NCBI RefSeq assembly: GCF_041435355.1
Contig: NZ_CP108444.1
Span: forward strand, 310,001 to 374,000
Source: Streptomyces sp. NBC_01276
GTDB taxonomy: Bacteria; Actinomycetota; Actinomycetes; Streptomycetales; Streptomycetaceae
Reading direction: 5' to 3'
DNA length: 64,000 bases
Shown here piece by piece: positions 60,466 through 64,000 of the stretch. The position numbers and the translations under genes were made by a program. How positions within the stretch are numbered: the stretch's first letter is position 1; each line of letters starts with the position of its first letter. The notes under the pieces were generated by a model, which did no database searches, had not been told where the DNA came from, and saw nothing but the letters and a program-made list of their open reading frames with translations.

Positions 60466-63400
60466 TCAGATGGAGCGGAAGCCGCTGTCGAGCAGCTGGA
60501 ACAGTTCGTCGTCGGATGCGGAGTGGAGCAGTTCGGTGACCTGGCCGCGGCCCGGGTCCGCCGGGGCCCCGGCGGTGGCCGGCGCGGTGGTGGCGGTGGC
60601 GGTTTCCGTGGCGGTGACCGTGGTGCCGAGTTCGGCGAGCAGCGCGTTCAGGTGGTCGGCGACCGTTCGGCGGGCGTCCTGGTCGAGGTCGGCCCGTGCG
60701 GTCGCCGCGCCGAGCTGCCCGATCAGGGCGAGCACGGAGGCTTCGGCGCCGGGCAGTTCCGCGTCGAGGTGTTCGGCGAGGGCCCGGGGCGTCGGGTGGT
60801 CGAAGACGAGGGTCGGTGTCAGGCGCAGGCCGGTCTCGGCACTGAGCCGGTTGCGCAGTTCGACGGCGGTGAGCGAGTCGAAGCCGGCTTCCCGGAAGCT
60901 GCGGTGCGCGCCGACGTCGGACGGGCCGGCGAATCCGAGGACGCGCGCGACCTCGGTGCGTACGAGGTCCAGGAGCAGTGCCGGGCGTTCGGCGCGGGAC
61001 AGGCCCGCGATCCGGTCGGCGAGGGTCTCCCGCCGGGGGCCGGGGGCGTCGGGCCGGGGCGCGGCGGCAGGTCGCCCGTCCGGGCCGAGCAGGGAGCCGA
61101 GGACGGGCGGAAGCGCGTCCCCGGCCTCCCGGGCGGCGGTCCGGTCGAGGCGCAGCGGCAGCAGGACGGGGCGGCCGGTGGCACGGGCCGCGTCGAAGAG
61201 GTCGAGGGCCTCGGCCTGCGGGAGCGCGACGAGGCCGGTGCGGCGCAGCCGGGCGGCGTCGGCGCCGTCGAGGGCGCCGGCCATGCCGTCGCCGGCCCAG
61301 GGGCCCCAGGCGAGGGAGACGGCGGGCAGTCCTTGGGCGTGGCGCCAGGCGGCGAAGGCGTCGAGGTGGGCGTTGGCGGCGGCGTAGGTGGACTGTCCGG
61401 CGCTGCCGAGCAGGCCGGCGGCGGAGGAGAAGAGCACGAAGGCGTCGAGCGGCAGGTGGGCGGTGAGCTCGTGGAGGGCGTGGACGGCGTCGGCCTTGGG
61501 CCGCAGGACGGCGGCGAGGCGCTCCGGGTCCTGGGCGGTGAGGAGGCCGTCGTCGAGGACGCCCGCGGTGTGCACCACCGCGGTGAGGGGGTGTGCGGGC
61601 GGCACGGCGTCGAGGAGTGCGGCCAGCGCGGTGCGGTCGGCGGCGTCGCAGGCGGCGAGGGTCACCTCGGCGCCGAGGGCGCGCAGTTCGGCGGCGAGTG
61701 CTTCGGCGCCGGGGGCGTCGGGGCCTCGGCGGCCGGTCAGCAGCAGGTGCCGTACGCCGTGGCGGGTGACGAGGTGGCGGGCCACGGCGGAGCCGAGGCC
61801 ACCGGTGCCGCCGGTGATCAGGACGGTGCCGGCCGGGTTCCAGGGCCGCTCGCGCCGGGCGTCCCGGTTGCGTTCGACGCCGGGGGTGTGGGCGGTCCCG
61901 GAGCGGACGGCGAGCTGTCCGGGGTGGTCGGTACGGGTGAGGGCGGCGGGGAGTGCGGCGTAGGAGGCCGGCTCCTCGTCGGTGTCTGCGAGGGCGAACC
62001 GGCCGGGGTGTTCGGTCTGCGCGGAGCGCAGCAGGCCCCAGGCTACGGCGGCGGCGGGGTCGGTGACGGACCCCGCGGGGCCGGCGTCGGTGGCGCCGTG
62101 GGTGAGGACGGTGAGCCGGGCCCCTTCGGGCCGTTCGTCGGCGAGCCAGCGCTGGGCGAGGGCGAGCACGGCACGGCCCACGGCCTGCGGTCCGTCGGCG
62201 CCGCGCGGGTCGGCCCGCAGGTCGGCGAGGACGTGGGCCGCCCCGGCCGGTACGGAGTCGAGGGCGCGGGCGAGGTCGCCGCCGGGGTGGTGGTGGACGG
62301 AGGCGCCAGTGGCGGCCAGGGCGTCGGCCAGGGCGGGGGTGCCCGTACCGAGCAGGTGCCAGGCGGGGGCGGCGGGGCCGGCCGGGCCGGCGGGGAGCGG
62401 GGTCCAGGCCGGCTGGAGCAGCGGGGTGCGGCCGGGGGCCGCGGCGGCGATCCGGTCGGTGGCGACCCGGCGCAGCGCGAGGGACGCGGCGCCGAGGACG
62501 GGCCGGCCTTCGGGGTCGGTGGCGCTGACGGTGTAGGCGTCGGGGCCGGCCGGGGAGATCCGGACGCGCAGGGCGTCGGCGCCGCGGGTGTGCAGGGCGG
62601 TACCGGTCCAGGAGAACGGGACGAGCCCGTGGGCGTCGGGCCGGGCGGCGGTGACGGCGTGCAGGGCGGCGTCGAGGAGGGCCGGGTGGAGTCCGTACGC
62701 GGTGGCGTCGGCGCTCTCCTCCGGGCGCAGGGCGGCGTACGCGAAGACGTCCTCGCCGCGCCGCCAGACGGCCCGGAGTCCCTGGAAGGCGGGGCCGTAG
62801 CCGATGCCGGCGGCGGCGAAGCGGGCGTACTCGCCGTCCAGGGCGACGGGTTCGGCGCCGACGGGCGGCCAGCTGCCGGTGAGGCCGTCGAAGGCGGCCG
62901 CGTCGGGGGCGGTGGGGACGGGAGGCGCGGTGCGGCCGGTGGCGTGCGGGGTCCAGTCGGTGGTGCCGGCCGGGGCGGAGTCGACGCGGACGGTCCGGGT
63001 GGCGTCGGCGTCGGCGGGGCCGAGGTGGACGCGCAGGCGGACGGCGGCGTCTTCGGGCAGGACGAGCGGGTTCTCGAAGGTGAGCTCCGCGAGTGCGTCG
63101 CCGGCGGCCGCCGTGAGGGCGAGTTCGAGGAGGGCGGTGCCGGGGAGGACGGTACGGCCGGCGACGGTGTGCCCGGCGAGCCAGGGCTGGGCGGCGGTGG
63201 ACAGGGTCGCGGTCCACACGGCGCCCTGCGCGTCGGGCAGTTCGACGCGGGCGGCGAGCAGGGGGTGTCCGGCGGTGTCGACTCCGGCGGAGGCGAGCGG
63301 GGCCGCGGGCGCGGGGGCCGCGAGCCAGTGCCGGGTGCGCTGGAACGCGTACGTGGGCAGCTCGGCGGCGAGGCCGGTACCGGGGACGGGCTCGGGGGCG

Positions 63401-64000
63401 GGGGCGACGGGCAGGCCGTGGACGAACGCGGTGGCCATGGCACGGGCGAAGGTGCGGGCCTCGGGCTTGCCGCGGCGCAGCACGGCGAAGGCGGCCGGGG
63501 CAGGGGCCGGGGCCGGGGAGGCGGCGGTACCGGACGTGGTGGCGGACGTGGTGGCGGATCCGGTGCCGGCGCTCTGTTCCGCGTCGTCGTCGAGGACGGT
63601 GCGCGTCATGGCCGTGAGGACGGCGTCGGGGCCGATTTCGACGAAGGTGTCGATGCCCTCGGCGCGCAGCGCGCGGATCCCGTCGAGGAACCGTACGGGA
63701 CGGCGCGCATGGCGGACCCAGTGGTCCGCGGTGCGCAGGGCGTCGCCGGTGGCGAGCCGTCCGGTCAGGTTCGACATGACAGGAATCCTCGGCGGGTGGA
63801 ATTCGACGCCGCGAGCGATCGCCTCGAACTGTGTCAACATGCCGTCCATGTGGGGCGAGTGGAAGGCGTGACTGACGGTCAGGAGCCGTGCGGCGCGACC
63901 GCGGCTCTTCCAGTGCTCGACCAGCTCCGCCACGTCGGGCTCGTCCCCGGCGACCACGACGGCGGCCGGCCCGTTGACGGCGGCGAGGTCGATCCGGTCC
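60466..64000 (-). CDS. Type I PKS, partial module: ..AT(malonyl)-DH-KR-ACP (N-terminus beyond window)
   Basis: About 1178 C-terminal residues are visible; the open frame continues past the right edge ([20 protein letters not shown] at the edge). The AT fragment carries HAFH (malonyl-type). The DH has [11 protein letters not shown] and [10 protein letters not shown], so it looks active. The KR has TGGTGGLG and HTAGVLDDG, the LDD marking a B-type KR, and the ACP has [10 protein letters not shown]. There is no ER. It would leave an alkene, corresponding to C10=C11 of a 16-membered macrolide (tylosin module 3). The stop is 31 bases before the start of the two-module PKS. The KS and start lie outside the window. 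Confidence 0.93.
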   Translation of the reverse strand, partial: DRIDLAAVNGPAAVVVAGDEPDVAELVEHWKSRGRAARLLTVSHAFHSPHMDGMLTQFEAIARGVEFHPPRIPVMSNLTGRLATGDALRTADHWVRHARRPVRFLDGIRALRAEGIDTFVEIGPDAVLTAMTRTVLDDDAEQSAGTGSATTSATTSGTAASPAPAPAPAAFAVLRRGKPEARTFARAMATAFVHGLPVAPAPEPVPGTGLAAELPTYAFQRTRHWLAAPAPAAPLASAGVDTAGHPLLAARVELPDAQGAVWTATLSTAAQPWLAGHTVAGRTVLPGTALLELALTAAAGDALAELTFENPLVLPEDAAVRLRVHLGPADADATRTVRVDSAPAGTTDWTPHATGRTAPPVPTAPDAAAFDGLTGSWPPVGAEPVALDGEYARFAAAGIGYGPAFQGLRAVWRRGEDVFAYAALRPEESADATAYGLHPALLDAALHAVTAARPDAHGLVPFSWTGTALHTRGADALRVRISPAGPDAYTVSATDPEGRPVLGAASLALRRVATDRIAAAAPGRTPLLQPAWTPLPAGPAGPAAPAWHLLGTGTPALADALAATGASVHHHPGGDLARALDSVPAGAAHVLADLRADPRGADGPQAVGRAVLALAQRWLADERPEGARLTVLTHGATDAGPAGSVTDPAAAVAWGLLRSAQTEHPGRFALADTDEEPASYAALPAALTRTDHPGQLAVRSGTAHTPGVERNRDARRERPWNPAGTVLITGGTGGLGSAVARHLVTRHGVRHLLLTGRRGPDAPGAEALAAELRALGAEVTLAACDAADRTALAALLDAVPPAHPLTAVVHTAGVLDDGLLTAQDPERLAAVLRPKADAVHALHELTAHLPLDAFVLFSSAAGLLGSAGQSTYAAANAHLDAFAAWRHAQGLPAVSLAWGPWAGDGMAGALDGADAARLRRTGLVALPQAEALDLFDAARATGRPVLLPLRLDRTAAREAGDALPPVLGSLLGPDGRPAAAPRPDAPGPRRETLADRIAGLSRAERPALLLDLVRTEVARVLGFAGPSDVGAHRSFREAGFDSLTAVELRNRLSAETGLRLTPTLVFDHPTPRALAEHLDAELPGAEASVLALIGQLGAATARADLDQDARRTVADHLNALLAELGTTVTATETATATTAPATAGAPADPGRGQVTELLHSASDDELFQLLDSGFRSI

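Overview
The window is high-GC DNA that looks like Streptomyces: GTG and TTG starts, tightly overlapping operons, strong G/C wobble bias, an ECF41-type sigma factor and large modular type I polyketide synthase (PKS) genes. It holds two secondary-metabolite regions, with a mixed group of housekeeping and regulatory genes between them.

Region 1 (1-15367, minus strand, cut by the left edge) is a tightly packed operon built around N-N bond formation. Read in the direction of transcription it encodes: a type II thioesterase, an isocitrate-lyase/PEP-mutase-like enzyme, a KASIII-like protein, a large haem-oxygenase-like diiron oxidase (HDO) candidate, an acyl-CoA dehydrogenase, a cytochrome P450, two saccharopine enzymes (Lys1-like and Lys9-like), an ATP-grasp ligase, an MFS transporter, a lysine N6-hydroxylase-like enzyme, a glycine/D-amino-acid-oxidase-like flavoenzyme and the N-terminal cupin of a probable hydrazine synthetase. 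The last three are the hydrazinoacetate toolkit known from s56-p1 and triacsin biosynthesis. The two saccharopine enzymes would turn the by-product 2-aminoadipate semialdehyde back into lysine, so lysine may act as a recycled amine carrier. The final product is unknown. At its right edge lie divergent genes for an exported three-times DVGWN-repeat peptide and a LuxR-type regulator.

Region 2 (about 16.9-27.4 kb) holds an EamA exporter, a MarR/hydrolase divergent pair with a visible operator, an NDH-2-like flavoprotein next to an ECF41 sigma factor, a thioesterase II/malonyl-CoA synthetase operon that probably serves the PKS, glutamate dehydrogenase, two convergent DUF1772 membrane proteins and a DUF5302 small protein with a strong terminator.

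Region 3 (about 27.6 kb to the right edge) is the downstream part of a macrolide cluster. Transcription runs right to left: a partial module (AT-DH-KR-ACP, malonyl), a two-module protein (methylmalonyl module with a dead KR, then an ethylmalonyl-type module with DH-ER-KR), a methylmalonyl KS-AT-KR-ACP protein and a malonyl KS-AT-KR-ACP-TE protein. These are followed by the P450-like auxiliary protein, the aminosugar glycosyltransferase and the sugar N,N-dimethyltransferase. This order matches modules 3-7 of tylactone-type 16-membered macrolides (C9 ketone, C6 ethyl, C5 aminosugar). A secreted GH3 beta-glucosidase of DesR/OleR type forms an apparent operon with an HflX GTPase, a plausible macrolide self-resistance unit. 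A PucR-type regulator and a catalytically degenerate IS701-like transposase lie beside it.
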